Shown piece by piece: positions 1-6,962 of a stretch of DNA of 7,862 bases (the stretch's first letter is position 1; every line of letters begins with the position of its first letter). A model generated the notes under the pieces. It made no database searches, had not been told where the DNA came from, and worked only from the letters and a program-made list of their open reading frames with translations. This stretch comes from Alphaproteobacteria bacterium (lineage in GTDB: Bacteria > Pseudomonadota > Alphaproteobacteria > UBA2136 > JALTLI01), in assembly GCA_027005635.1 (NCBI GenBank), contig JALTLI010000020.1, forward strand, positions 1 through 7,862. The letters run 5' to 3'. The position numbers and the translations under genes were made by a program.

Positions 1-17
1 CCACCACCACCACCACC
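1..17 (-). repeat. GGT trinucleotide repeat encoding polyglycine
   Basis: Read on the coding strand, the edge of the window is five perfect tandem GGT codons followed by GG. They extend a mixed glycine-codon stretch (GGC, GGG, GGT, GGA) at about 18-44 that is interrupted by one Phe codon. The identical codons at the distal end look like a replication-slippage tract, whereas the mixed codons before it suggest selection for glycine. The full repeat length is not visible because the window ends inside it. Confidence 0.85.
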
Positions 18-329
18 AAACCCTCCACCCCCGCCACCAGCACCAGCTTTGTTTTTTTCTGTAGCTAATCCTTTGTTACTACTACCTGGCAATCCGCCTT
101 TTTTTGTTTTTTTAGCTGAACTTTGAGTCATGGCAGAGCGCAACTTAGGAGACTTACAATTAGGGCAAACTTTTTGCATTAATTCAATAGCAGTATGTTT
201 ATTGCAAGTAAAGAAACCGCAATTACTACATTGATAAAGTACATTTACAGGTTTTTGTAAGCTACCAGGGAAGCCTCCACAAATGTGACAACCTTCATCA
301 TGCTTTCCTTTACTTATCCCTATTGCCAT
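1..329 (-). CDS. Small zinc-binding protein with polyglycine tail (3' end cut by window)
   Basis: I translated this myself; 109 codons are visible and the frame is still open at base 1. I do not recognise a named family. Residues 1-60 hold eight well-spaced potential zinc ligands: C14 and C17 (CHIC), C34 and C37 (CSNC), C42 and H45 (CNKH), C55 and C58 (CPNC). This could be a two-zinc cross-brace or treble-clef fold, or two zinc ribbons in series. The centre, C-x2-C-x4-C-x2-H with CGFF after the second pair, resembles the core of AN1-type zinc fingers, but the last ligand pair does not match AN1. Residues 66-94 are a Ser/Lys-rich linker. Residues 96-109 are almost all glycine with one Ala and one Phe. 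There is no signal peptide or membrane segment in the visible part, so it is probably cytoplasmic. The ATG shares one base with the preceding TAA stop. A weak AGG at 339-341, nine bases upstream, may be its ribosome binding site. Function unknown; nucleic-acid or protein binding is only a guess. Confidence 0.8.
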   Translation of the reverse strand, partial: MAIGISKGKHDEGCHICGGFPGSLQKPVNVLYQCSNCGFFTCNKHTAIELMQKVCPNCKSPKLRSAMTQSSAKKTKKGGLPGSSNKGLATEKNKAGAGGGGGGFGGGGG

Positions 330-958
330 TATTTTTTACCTACTTGAAAAGCTTTATTTAAATCACTGTAATGTTTTAAACCTAATCTACTAATTGGGTT
401 AACCTTTTCAGGATTTATAATAATATTACCAGCGGTATTTGTTACAACATCATCATTAATATATTCATCTAATATTTTACAAAATACTATAGATGTTGTA
501 TCACTTTCCCCTACTTCATGAATATGATCTAGCTCACAAAAAAATGCTATAGGGCTTTCCTTTATGTGTGGCAACATATTTTTATATTTACATAAAGTTA
601 AATTGCTGTTTTCACGTAATAATTCAGATTCACCAAAAGGTGTTTCAGTTGCAGAATCAAGCATGGAATTGAAATTAGAGCTAGTCACAATATGAATTGT
701 TGCCAATTTCCGCTCTTTTATATTAACTAAAGTATCTTTATTTTCACCGCAAGATTTTTTAGTATGAATACCTAAAACCAAAAGAGGTGGAGTAGATGCA
801 ACAACATTAAAAAATGAAAAAGGTGCTAAATTATATCTAGCATCGCCCTCACCTGTGCCGTTATCGGTTAATACCCATGCAATAGGTCGCGGTATCACAG
901 ATTGAGTCAATACGTGATAACGATTTGCAGGTTTCATACTGTCCATATTTAAATACAT
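329..958 (-). CDS. Flavin reductase family protein (FMN-binding split barrel)
   Basis: The 209-residue protein belongs to the flavin-reductase-like/DIM6-NTAB superfamily. Its members bind FMN in a split barrel, usually as homodimers, and many reduce flavin with NAD(P)H; the substrate of this one cannot be predicted. Family landmarks are the opening MYLN, PRPIAWV at 23-29, NLAPFSFFN at 43-51, PPLL at 57-60, KDTLVNI at 74-80, a Ser/Thr-rich segment with PFGES at about 102-111, and the closing RLG at 191-193. These regions normally form the FMN phosphate and isoalloxazine contacts. Length is normal for the family. No signal peptide, so cytoplasmic. I chose the ATG at 958 because MYL matches the usual family start; the ATG at 946 is an alternative. 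Neither has a clear Shine-Dalgarno sequence. It starts 12 bases after tatD and its stop overlaps the next start by one base, so it is probably co-transcribed with both. Confidence 0.9.
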   Translation of the reverse strand: MYLNMDSMKPANRYHVLTQSVIPRPIAWVLTDNGTGEGDARYNLAPFSFFNVVASTPPLLVLGIHTKKSCGENKDTLVNIKERKLATIHIVTSSNFNSMLDSATETPFGESELLRENSNLTLCKYKNMLPHIKESPIAFFCELDHIHEVGESDTTSIVFCKILDEYINDDVVTNTAGNIIINPEKVNPISRLGLKHYSDLNKAFQVGKK

Positions 959-970
959 AACTAATATATT

Positions 971-1759
971 CTAACGAACAGCCTTAGAAAACAACCTAAA
1001 AAAATTATCTGTTGTAGTATTTGCTAGTTTTTCTAGTGAAATACCGTGTAAATCTGCCAAAACTTGTGCCACATGATAAGTATAAGCTGGTTCATTTCTT
1101 TTACCCCTGTGTGGTACTGGTGCAAGAAATGGAGCATCTGTTTCCACAAGAAGTAAATCTAATGGAACTTTTTTAAATGAATTTCTAATATCATCACTTT
1201 TTTTGAAAGTTAAAATACCAGATGCAGAAAGGTATATTCCTTTTTCAATAGCATATTCAGCCAGTTTATGGTTAGAGCTAAAACAATGAAAAACTAATTT
1301 TAAATCACCTTCTTTTAATGCTTCATCTAAAATTTTTATTGTATCTTCTTCAGCTTCTCGAGTATGAATAATAACTGGTAAATCAAGTTCACGGGCTGCT
1401 TTTAAGTGAATTTTAAACATTTCTTGCTGTTTTTCACGGGGGGCATGCTCATAAAAGTAATCAAGACCAGTTTCACCTATTGAAATAACTTTTTCTTTTG
1501 ATGCGTTTTTAATAATATCATCATAGGTTATTTCTTCACTATCTACATCATGAGGATGAATTCCATAAGAACAAAAAACATTTTTATGTGCCATTGCTAC
1601 TTTATGAACACCACTAAAACCCTTGTTAGTTGTACAAATTGTTTGGATATATTTAACCCCTTGCACTTCGGCATTTTTAATAACTTGACCAACTTCATCT
1701 TCATTTTTGAAGTATTCTTTATCTAAATGGCAATGGGAATCAACAAGAGTAATACTCAT
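971..1759 (-). CDS. tatD: TatD-family metal-dependent hydrolase (putative DNase)
   Basis: The 262-residue protein has the complete metal-site set of the TatD family within the amidohydrolase TIM barrel: H9 and H11 in DSHCHLD, E96 in IGETGLD, H132 in IIHTRE, H158 in FHCFSS, and D208 in ETDAPF. Characterised members are Mg-dependent 3'-5' exonucleases or deoxyribonucleases; the exact substrate here is not known. The conserved tail ending near NFFRLF is present, so the protein is full length. It has no signal peptide and is cytoplasmic. The gene directly follows metG with one spacer base, and this metG-tatD pairing is common in bacteria. A GAGG Shine-Dalgarno at 1769-1772, nine bases before the ATG, lies within the last codons of metG. 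This is the YcfH/TatD-type gene found next to tmk-holB-metG, not the one in the twin-arginine translocase operon. It ends with TAG, the only non-TAA stop in the window. Confidence 0.95.
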   Translation of the reverse strand: MSITLVDSHCHLDKEYFKNEDEVGQVIKNAEVQGVKYIQTICTTNKGFSGVHKVAMAHKNVFCSYGIHPHDVDSEEITYDDIIKNASKEKVISIGETGLDYFYEHAPREKQQEMFKIHLKAARELDLPVIIHTREAEEDTIKILDEALKEGDLKLVFHCFSSNHKLAEYAIEKGIYLSASGILTFKKSDDIRNSFKKVPLDLLLVETDAPFLAPVPHRGKRNEPAYTYHVAQVLADLHGISLEKLANTTTDNFFRLFSKAVR

Positions 1760-1760
1760 A

Positions 1761-3290
1761 TTAAGCAGCCTCTTCTTTTTTCTCTATTCTTGGAAATATG
1801 CCTTGAGGTTTAGGAATTGTTGTACCTTCAACTAAAACTTCACCTTTCACTTCTAAGCCGTTAAAATTATTAAACTGTAGTGATATTGCTGTTTGCATTT
1901 TTTTAGCAGATTCAGGCATAAATGGTTCCAGCTGAATACTTAAATATGCTAAACATTCGGCAAGAACACGCAGTACATGAGCCATTTTTTCTGGTTCGTT
2001 TTTAAGTTTCCATGGTTGCATTGTATCCATATAGCGGTTTGCTTCCCCGATAACATGCCAAATTGTATTTAATCCATTATGAAATTCCAAGTTATCAATT
2101 TCTTTACGAAGTTTTTCCAGTACATTTACTTGGGATAAAAATTCTTTATCTTGGCTAGATAGTTCGGCTAAATGAGGAATTTTAGCATCACAATTTTTAT
2201 AAATCATGGTTAAAACACGTTGAAATAAATTACCTAAATCGTTGGCAAGTTCTGAGTTTATTCTACTAATAAACCTATCCTTGTTAAAATCTCCATCATT
2301 ACCAAAGGATATTTCACGCATTAAAAAGTAGCGTAATTGATCACAACCATACTCATTTGTTAAAGTTTTAGGGTGAATTGCATTCCCCTTAGATTTAGAC
2401 ATTTTTTCACCTTCAACTGTCCACCAGCCATGGGCAATAATTTTTTTAGGTAGTTCAATATCAGCTGCCATAAGCATTGCTGGCCAGTAAATAGCATGGA
2501 ATTTTAAAATATCTTTTCCTACAATATGAATTGCAGGCCAGTATTTATCAAACTCTGTTTTATCATCATCTGCCCAATTTATGCCACTTAAATAGTTAGT
2601 TAAAGCATCTATCCAAACATACATAATGTGTTTATCATCATTGGGTACTGGTACTCCCCAGCTAAATGTACTTCTGGAAATTGATAAATCACGCAGTCCA
2701 TTTTTTACAAATGAGTAAACTTCATTAAAGCGTGATTTTGGTTGAATAAAATCAGGATTTTCATCGTAATATGCTAATAATTTTTCTTGAAATTCTGAAA
2801 GTTTAAAATAGTAAGATTCTTCTTCTAACCATTCAACATCATGTCCGCTATCTGGGCTTTTGCCATCTACTAGTTCATCTTCTGTATAGTAAGTTTCATC
2901 AGAAACTGAATACCAACCTGCGTAAGTATCTTTATAAATATAGCCATTTTCTTGTAGTTTATTCCAAAATTTTGTAGCTGTTTTTATATGACGTGTCTGG
3001 GTTGTACGAATAAAATCATCATTAGATAAATTCATAATTGGGGTTAATTCTCTGAATTTAGCAGAAAGCTCATCAACAAATTCTTGGGTTGGCATATTTT
3101 TAGCTTCCGCAGCCCTTTGTAATTTTAGCCCATGCTCATCTGTACCAGTTAAAAATTTTGTATCGTAGCCATCTAGCCTTTTAAAACGAGAATAAATATC
3201 TGCTGCCACCGATGTATAAGCACTACCAATATGCGGGTCTCCGCTTGGGTAATAAATTGGTGTTGTTATGTATGCTGTTTTGTTTGTCAT
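1761..3290 (-). CDS. metG: Methionyl-tRNA synthetase
   Basis: This class I aminoacyl-tRNA synthetase charges tRNA-Met with methionine. From the chosen start it is 509 residues. The N-terminal Rossmann fold opens with YITTPIYYPSGDPHIGS, in which the HIGH signature reads HIGS at 20-23. TGTDEHG follows at 49-55, then the connective-peptide region with WYSVSDETYYTEDELV at about 126-141, FSWGVPVP near 209-216, and the KMSKS loop (KMSKS, 296-300). The C-terminal anticodon-binding helical domain contains the WKL and PFMPESA stretches. The connective peptide lacks the four-cysteine zinc knuckles, and there is no C-terminal dimerisation or tRNA-binding domain, which fits the short MetG type. The longer frame opens at 3326, but that would add 12 residues overlapping holB, whereas the ATG at 3290 has an AGAG at 3300-3303 and gives the normal family start. 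The upstream stop of holB is 13 bases away. Confidence 0.96.
   Translation of the reverse strand: MTNKTAYITTPIYYPSGDPHIGSAYTSVAADIYSRFKRLDGYDTKFLTGTDEHGLKLQRAAEAKNMPTQEFVDELSAKFRELTPIMNLSNDDFIRTTQTRHIKTATKFWNKLQENGYIYKDTYAGWYSVSDETYYTEDELVDGKSPDSGHDVEWLEEESYYFKLSEFQEKLLAYYDENPDFIQPKSRFNEVYSFVKNGLRDLSISRSTFSWGVPVPNDDKHIMYVWIDALTNYLSGINWADDDKTEFDKYWPAIHIVGKDILKFHAIYWPAMLMAADIELPKKIIAHGWWTVEGEKMSKSKGNAIHPKTLTNEYGCDQLRYFLMREISFGNDGDFNKDRFISRINSELANDLGNLFQRVLTMIYKNCDAKIPHLAELSSQDKEFLSQVNVLEKLRKEIDNLEFHNGLNTIWHVIGEANRYMDTMQPWKLKNEPEKMAHVLRVLAECLAYLSIQLEPFMPESAKKMQTAISLQFNNFNGLEVKGEVLVEGTTIPKPQGIFPRIEKKEEAA
1769..1772 (-). promoter_or_regulatory. Ribosome binding site for tatD
   Basis: GAGG on the minus strand, nine bases before the tatD ATG at 1759, is built from the Glu-Glu-Ala codons near the end of metG. 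It supports the start at 1759 and coupling to metG. Confidence 0.6.
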
Positions 3291-3299
3291 TCTTAATTT

Positions 3300-3303
3300 C
3301 TCT
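3300..3303 (-). promoter_or_regulatory. Ribosome binding site that decides the metG start
   Basis: On the minus strand AGAG (within AAAGAG) ends nine bases before the ATG at 3290, in the short gap after the holB stop. The alternative ATG at 3326 lies inside holB and begins a peptide unlike other methionyl-tRNA synthetases. The site is weak by E. coli standards but supports the downstream start. Confidence 0.55.
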
Positions 3304-4218
3304 TTATTTATACATTTTAGTAACATCTGTTAATGCACTTTCAAGTGTTAGCATTGCATTTAAATTGAATTCTGCCATATTTTGCTGTTTATGTTGAATT
3401 TTTTCATAAATTTCTCCCCATTTATGATTTTTATCCTGCTTAAATTTATTAGATATATAAGTTAGCAAAATAGAAAGTGCAATAGGAGCTTGTTTTTTTC
3501 TGTTAATAATTTCGCATATTTGGTTAATATCTGAGCCATATAAGTTAGTAGGGTTATTAAAAAATTTATCCAATTCTGCCATTGCATCTTTACCAGTTTT
3601 TTCAATATCAATAAGCTCACCTGGGCTACCTGCGGTAAAATTAATATATTTATCTATATCTATTTTTATGTTTTCATTTTTAATAACAGTTTTTATTTCT
3701 TCAGTTGATAGTGGGTTAAACCTAAATTGCCTGCACCTAGAAATAATAGTTGGTAAAAGCTTAGATAAATTATGACAAATCATAATAATATGAATATTAT
3801 CATTAGGCTCTTCCAGTGTTTTTAATAAAGCATTCGCCGCGTTATTATTAAGTTGTTCGGCAGCATCAATAATTACAATTTTTTTGCCATCAGATGACAT
3901 AGCAAGTTTATTTATTGTATCCCTTACTTGAGATATTCTAATAATTTTTTTTCCTTCTTCAGGTTCAAGTATAGAAAAATCTGGGTGTGACATTTCTTCT
4001 AATTGTGGGTACAAAATATGGTTGGTATCAATATCTAAATTTCCTGCGAGCATAGAATTATTATCTGGACAAAAAAGGTGATAAGCCAAAGTTTCAGCAA
4101 CAAGCCTTTTACCAACACCTTTAGGACCATGAAATAACAAGGCGTGAGGCAGAGATTTATCTATCACCATATTTGTAAGTGTTTGTTGAACTTCTTCGTG
4201 TCCGATAATATTTTTCAT
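3304..4218 (-). CDS. holB: DNA polymerase III delta' subunit (clamp loader)
   Basis: The 304-residue AAA+ protein is the delta' subunit of the clamp loader, which places the beta sliding clamp on DNA. Domain I starts IIGHEE. The P-loop is GPKGVGK at 31-37, but the Thr/Ser that normally follows the lysine is Arg38. The Walker B strand reads IVIIDAAEQLN at about 114-124, with Ala instead of the catalytic Glu of true ATPases. NAANALLKTLEEP follows at about 127-138, and the SRC motif lies at 160-162. These changes fit delta', which usually does not hydrolyse ATP. The four-cysteine zinc module of E. coli delta' is absent: residues 50-80 contain SHPDF but no cysteine cluster. The C-terminal third is the divergent collar domain. 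It begins three bases after tmk, a classic tmk-holB pairing. No good Shine-Dalgarno is visible, so its translation may depend on tmk. Confidence 0.95.
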   Translation of the reverse strand: MKNIIGHEEVQQTLTNMVIDKSLPHALLFHGPKGVGKRLVAETLAYHLFCPDNNSMLAGNLDIDTNHILYPQLEEMSHPDFSILEPEEGKKIIRISQVRDTINKLAMSSDGKKIVIIDAAEQLNNNAANALLKTLEEPNDNIHIIMICHNLSKLLPTIISRCRQFRFNPLSTEEIKTVIKNENIKIDIDKYINFTAGSPGELIDIEKTGKDAMAELDKFFNNPTNLYGSDINQICEIINRKKQAPIALSILLTYISNKFKQDKNHKWGEIYEKIQHKQQNMAEFNLNAMLTLESALTDVTKMYK

Positions 4219-4221
4219 TAT

Positions 4222-4908
4222 TTATATAGCTATTTTCTCTATATTTTCTTGTAACTTATTATTAATTTCTTTAATAATCTTTTGCTGAACTTCTTCAATT
4301 GTGCCTGTTGCATCTATTACTTTTATACGGTTAGTGTTTTGTTGTGCAAGCTCTAAAAATCCACTTCTAACAATTTTATGAAAACTATAACCTAAATTTT
4401 CCATACGTAATTCATCTAGTCCATCTTCAGCTTGAGAATTTTTACGTGCTAAACCTATTTCAACTGGTATATCTAATAAAATTGTTAAATCAGGCATAGT
4501 TTCATTTATAGCTAATTCATGTAAATAATTAACAGTTTTCATATCAAAATTTTGGGCGTATCCCTGATAAACAGTTGTTGAGTCAATAAACCTATCACTA
4601 ATAACCCATTTATGATTTTTTAATGCTGGTTTTATAACAGTACGAACATGCTTACTGCGGGCAGCAGAAAACATAAGTAGTTCTTCTGCTGTATTCCATT
4701 TATCTTCGTTACCTTTTAAAAGCATTGCACGAATTTTCTCTCCATCTTTTGTTCCACCAGGTTCACGAGTAAATATAGTTTCAATGCCTGCATCAATAAA
4801 AGCTTTTTCAATAAGTTTTAATTGAGTAGTTTTCCCACACCCCTCACCACCTTCAACAGATATAAATAATGGTGATGATTGTTTATATAAATCTATGTTT
4901 ATAGTCAT
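4222..4908 (-). CDS. tmk: Thymidylate kinase (dTMP kinase)
   Basis: The 228-residue P-loop kinase phosphorylates dTMP to dTDP with ATP, an essential step toward dTTP for DNA synthesis, in the cytoplasm. Visible motifs are the Walker A GGEGCGKTT at 20-28, the TREPGGT dTMP-binding loop at 47-53, DRF with the following S110 and YQG at 105-116, the LLD strand at about 144-146, a lid region with R155 and a charged stretch to about 169, and VIDATG near 197-202. The P-loop has no basic residue at the variable position and the lid carries the basic residues, as in type II (E. coli-like) enzymes. The N-terminal ten residues are a short extension before FISVEGG. An AGGG Shine-Dalgarno at 4917-4920, eight bases upstream, is written into the last codons of the carboxypeptidase gene, which ends two bases before this ATG. 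Confidence 0.96.
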   Translation of the reverse strand: MTINIDLYKQSSPLFISVEGGEGCGKTTQLKLIEKAFIDAGIETIFTREPGGTKDGEKIRAMLLKGNEDKWNTAEELLMFSAARSKHVRTVIKPALKNHKWVISDRFIDSTTVYQGYAQNFDMKTVNYLHELAINETMPDLTILLDIPVEIGLARKNSQAEDGLDELRMENLGYSFHKIVRSGFLELAQQNTNRIKVIDATGTIEEVQQKIIKEINNKLQENIEKIAI

Positions 4909-4910
4909 TA

Positions 4911-6023
4911 TTAAAACCCTAAATTATAGGCTAACACCTGTTTGATTTTGCCAAACATACCTGCCTGTTTAATGTTTGTTGTACTGGTTAAAGGTACTTC
5001 CCATGTATTTGATGGTGTTGTAATAACTATTTTACCAAGTTCATCACCTTTATTTATAGGTGCTATTAGTGGTTTTTTATAAGCAATTTCTACTTTTATT
5101 TTTTTATAATCTTTTTTAGGAATATATAAACTTAAGTTTTTACTTGCAACAAGGTTTGTAGCTGGAGCTTCACCCAGCCAAACAGGAACATTTTCTTCCA
5201 GTATTCTTGTTGTATTTAAAATATCGTAAGTATCATATTGAGCAAAGGCAAGTGATAAAGCTTTAGCAGTTTCATTTTCCCGTGCTTTCATGCTGTTAGT
5301 ACCTAAAACTGCACTAATTAAACGGGTTTCACCACGTTTACCAGATGCAACCAAATGATATCCAGATTCTTCAATATGACCAGTTTTTATACCATCAACA
5401 CCAATACCAGCACTAAGTAACCCGTTCCTGTTTGGTTGCTTTATATTGCTATATTCAAAACTACGTCGGCTAAAAACTTTGTATTGCTCAGGAAAATCAG
5501 TAAATAATGCTTTACCTAGTTTGTACATATCTTTTGCTGTGGTTCTCTGTTTAGGGTTTGGCCAGCCACTTGCGTTAACAAAATGAGTATTTAACATGCC
5601 TAGTTCTTTGGCTTTTTCATTCATCATTTCAGCAAATGCTTCTTCTGTACCACCTAAGAATTCTGCTACAACTATACAGGCATCATTACCAGATACAACG
5701 GCTATTCCAGGGATAAGATCTGCAACTTTTGCAGTTTTACCAACTTCTAAGAACATTTTGGATCCACCCTTGCGCCACGCTTTTTCACTTATTGGTAGCA
5801 TTGAATCTTCTGAAATATCTCCGTTTTTTATAGCTTCAAATAGTAAATATAATGTCATCATTTTTGTTAAGCTTGCAGGGCCTATTAAGTCATTTTCATT
5901 TTTTGCAAAAACTTTAGTTCCAGTTTGTGGATTACCCACGTAATATGCTTTTGCGTTAAGTTCTAGTGCATTTACATTGCTTGATAACATTATTGTTACT
6001 AATAAAATTAATATTTTAGTCAT
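4911..6023 (-). CDS. dacA: D-alanyl-D-alanine carboxypeptidase (PBP5-like)
   Basis: The 370-residue protein is a low-molecular-mass penicillin-binding protein of the peptidase S11 family. It removes the terminal D-Ala from peptidoglycan stem pentapeptides in the periplasm. A signal peptide spans residues 1-19 with a likely cut after VNA. The catalytic set is complete: SLTK at 51-54 (nucleophile S51, K54), SGN at 111-113, and KTG at 213-215 within GVDGIKTGH. A PBP5-type C-terminal beta domain follows from about residue 265. The end (FGKIKQVLAYNLGF) may form the amphipathic anchor helix that holds these enzymes at the inner membrane, although I cannot show amphipathicity rigorously. It sits between rlpA and tmk, 30 bases after rlpA. 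The closest Shine-Dalgarno is AAGGG at 6036-6040, 12 bases upstream, which is rather far. The letter of the dac paralogue (dacA, dacC or dacF) cannot be decided from sequence alone. Confidence 0.94.
   Translation of the reverse strand: MTKILILLVTIMLSSNVNALELNAKAYYVGNPQTGTKVFAKNENDLIGPASLTKMMTLYLLFEAIKNGDISEDSMLPISEKAWRKGGSKMFLEVGKTAKVADLIPGIAVVSGNDACIVVAEFLGGTEEAFAEMMNEKAKELGMLNTHFVNASGWPNPKQRTTAKDMYKLGKALFTDFPEQYKVFSRRSFEYSNIKQPNRNGLLSAGIGVDGIKTGHIEESGYHLVASGKRGETRLISAVLGTNSMKARENETAKALSLAFAQYDTYDILNTTRILEENVPVWLGEAPATNLVASKNLSLYIPKKDYKKIKVEIAYKKPLIAPINKGDELGKIVITTPSNTWEVPLTSTTNIKQAGMFGKIKQVLAYNLGF
4917..4920 (-). promoter_or_regulatory. Ribosome binding site for tmk
   Basis: AGGG on the minus strand lies eight bases before the tmk ATG at 4908, within the Leu-Gly codons at the very end of the carboxypeptidase gene. 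The spacing is good and supports the ATG at 4908 as the start. Confidence 0.55.
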
Positions 6024-6053
6024 AGTATTTTTTTACCCTTTTTAATTTATTAC

Positions 6054-6962
6054 TTAATCAACAGCTATAATTGCTGTATTAAAGCCATTGTTTACAACTT
6101 TTAAAAGTATTGCATCTGCTTCTTCTACTGTATCGATTGGTCCAATTCTTACTCTATTTAATATACGGCCACCTTGGTTTGTTTCCATTAAAATTGCAGA
6201 ATAACCATTAGTATTTATTTTAGAAAGTTTCTTAAGTTGGTTATTTGCATTAGATTTTTCACCAAAAGCACCAACCTGAACATATATACTTACATTTTTA
6301 AATTCAGATTTTTTGTGATGTTTTGCTTGTTGTTTATTGTAAGCAACCCTTTTATTTCTTGAAACTCTATTAGTAAAACCAGTTGATTTTATTTTGCTAT
6401 ATTTTCTTTTATTAGGGGTAATGCTAGTAATACGATTACCCCAAGCAACAGGACGAAGTGATGCACCGCTAGCAGGTAAAGCTTCTACTAAAACAGGGGC
6501 TGTTCCTTTTCTTACCATACCTAAAAGATTGGCAGCCTTATAGGATAAATCAATTATCCTCCCCCTTTTAAAAGGTCCTCTATCATTAACTTTTACCATA
6601 ATAGATAAGCCGTTTTCTAGGTTTGTGACCCTTACATAGGTTGGTAATGGTAGGGTTTTGTGAGCTGCTGTCATGGCAAACATGTTGTAAGTTTCACCAT
6701 TGGCTGTTTTTTTTCTATGAAAATCTTTACCATACCATGAAGCAATACCTTTTTCGTGGTATCCTTCTGATGATTTCATAGGATAATATTTTTTACCTTT
6801 AATATAATAAGGTTTACCAGTTTTACGTTTTACTTTAATTGGTGGCGCAGAATAAGGAGCAGGGTTAGTTGTTTTTTTAAATACATGAGTTGCTATTTGC
6901 ATTTCGGTACAACCGGTAAAAGTAAATGCAAATAGCAGAAAAAATAATGATAATATTTTCAT
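6054..6962 (-). CDS. rlpA: RlpA septal-ring lipoprotein (DPBB plus SPOR domains)
   Basis: The 302-residue protein is RlpA. In Pseudomonas aeruginosa RlpA is a lytic transglycosylase that cuts glycan strands lacking stem peptides and acts at the septum; in E. coli this activity has not been found. Residues 1-18 form a lipoprotein signal ending FTGC, so C18 should be lipidated. A GKPYYIKGKKYYP segment at about 49-61 precedes the double-psi beta-barrel from about 72 to 160. Its conserved residues H101 (AAHKTLP), D127 (VNDRGPF) and D138 (IDLSY) are present. A Lys/Arg-rich linker spans about 163-222. The C-terminal SPOR domain (223-302, starting VSIYVQVGAFG) should bind denuded septal peptidoglycan. 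The start codon overlaps the stop of the upstream transglycosylase gene by one base. A strong GAGG at 6970-6973, seven bases before the ATG, is encoded in that gene's last codons. Confidence 0.95.
   Translation of the reverse strand: MKILSLFFLLFAFTFTGCTEMQIATHVFKKTTNPAPYSAPPIKVKRKTGKPYYIKGKKYYPMKSSEGYHEKGIASWYGKDFHRKKTANGETYNMFAMTAAHKTLPLPTYVRVTNLENGLSIMVKVNDRGPFKRGRIIDLSYKAANLLGMVRKGTAPVLVEALPASGASLRPVAWGNRITSITPNKRKYSKIKSTGFTNRVSRNKRVAYNKQQAKHHKKSEFKNVSIYVQVGAFGEKSNANNQLKKLSKINTNGYSAILMETNQGGRILNRVRIGPIDTVEEADAILLKVVNNGFNTAIIAVD

Noticed and set aside
1..17. CRISPR or other non-coding tandem repeat
   Set aside because: The three-base periodicity is in frame with the zinc protein and encodes glycine. 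There are no spacers.
3291..3326. Longer metG start at 3326
   Set aside because: It adds 12 residues that do not match family N-termini, overlaps holB by 23 bases, and lacks the AGAG site that precedes the ATG at 3290.
3212..3397. 61-codon open frame on the plus strand
   Set aside because: It lies antisense across the metG/holB junction, both strongly supported genes. Its hydrophobic translation is a by-product of reading the opposite strand, and no ribosome site or family match is visible.
3970..4070. Zinc-binding module in the delta' subunit
   Set aside because: The region between P-loop and Walker B has no four-cysteine cluster, so no zinc site is claimed.
5596..5943. 115-codon open frame on the plus strand
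   Set aside because: It is antisense to the catalytic part of the carboxypeptidase gene, whose S11 motifs are complete. The composition looks like a reverse-strand shadow.
6024..6053. Possible promoter or terminator between rlpA and the carboxypeptidase gene
   Set aside because: This is the largest gap, but at 30 bases it holds only AT-rich sequence and an AAGGG ribosome site. No inverted repeat or paired -35/-10 boxes can be made out.
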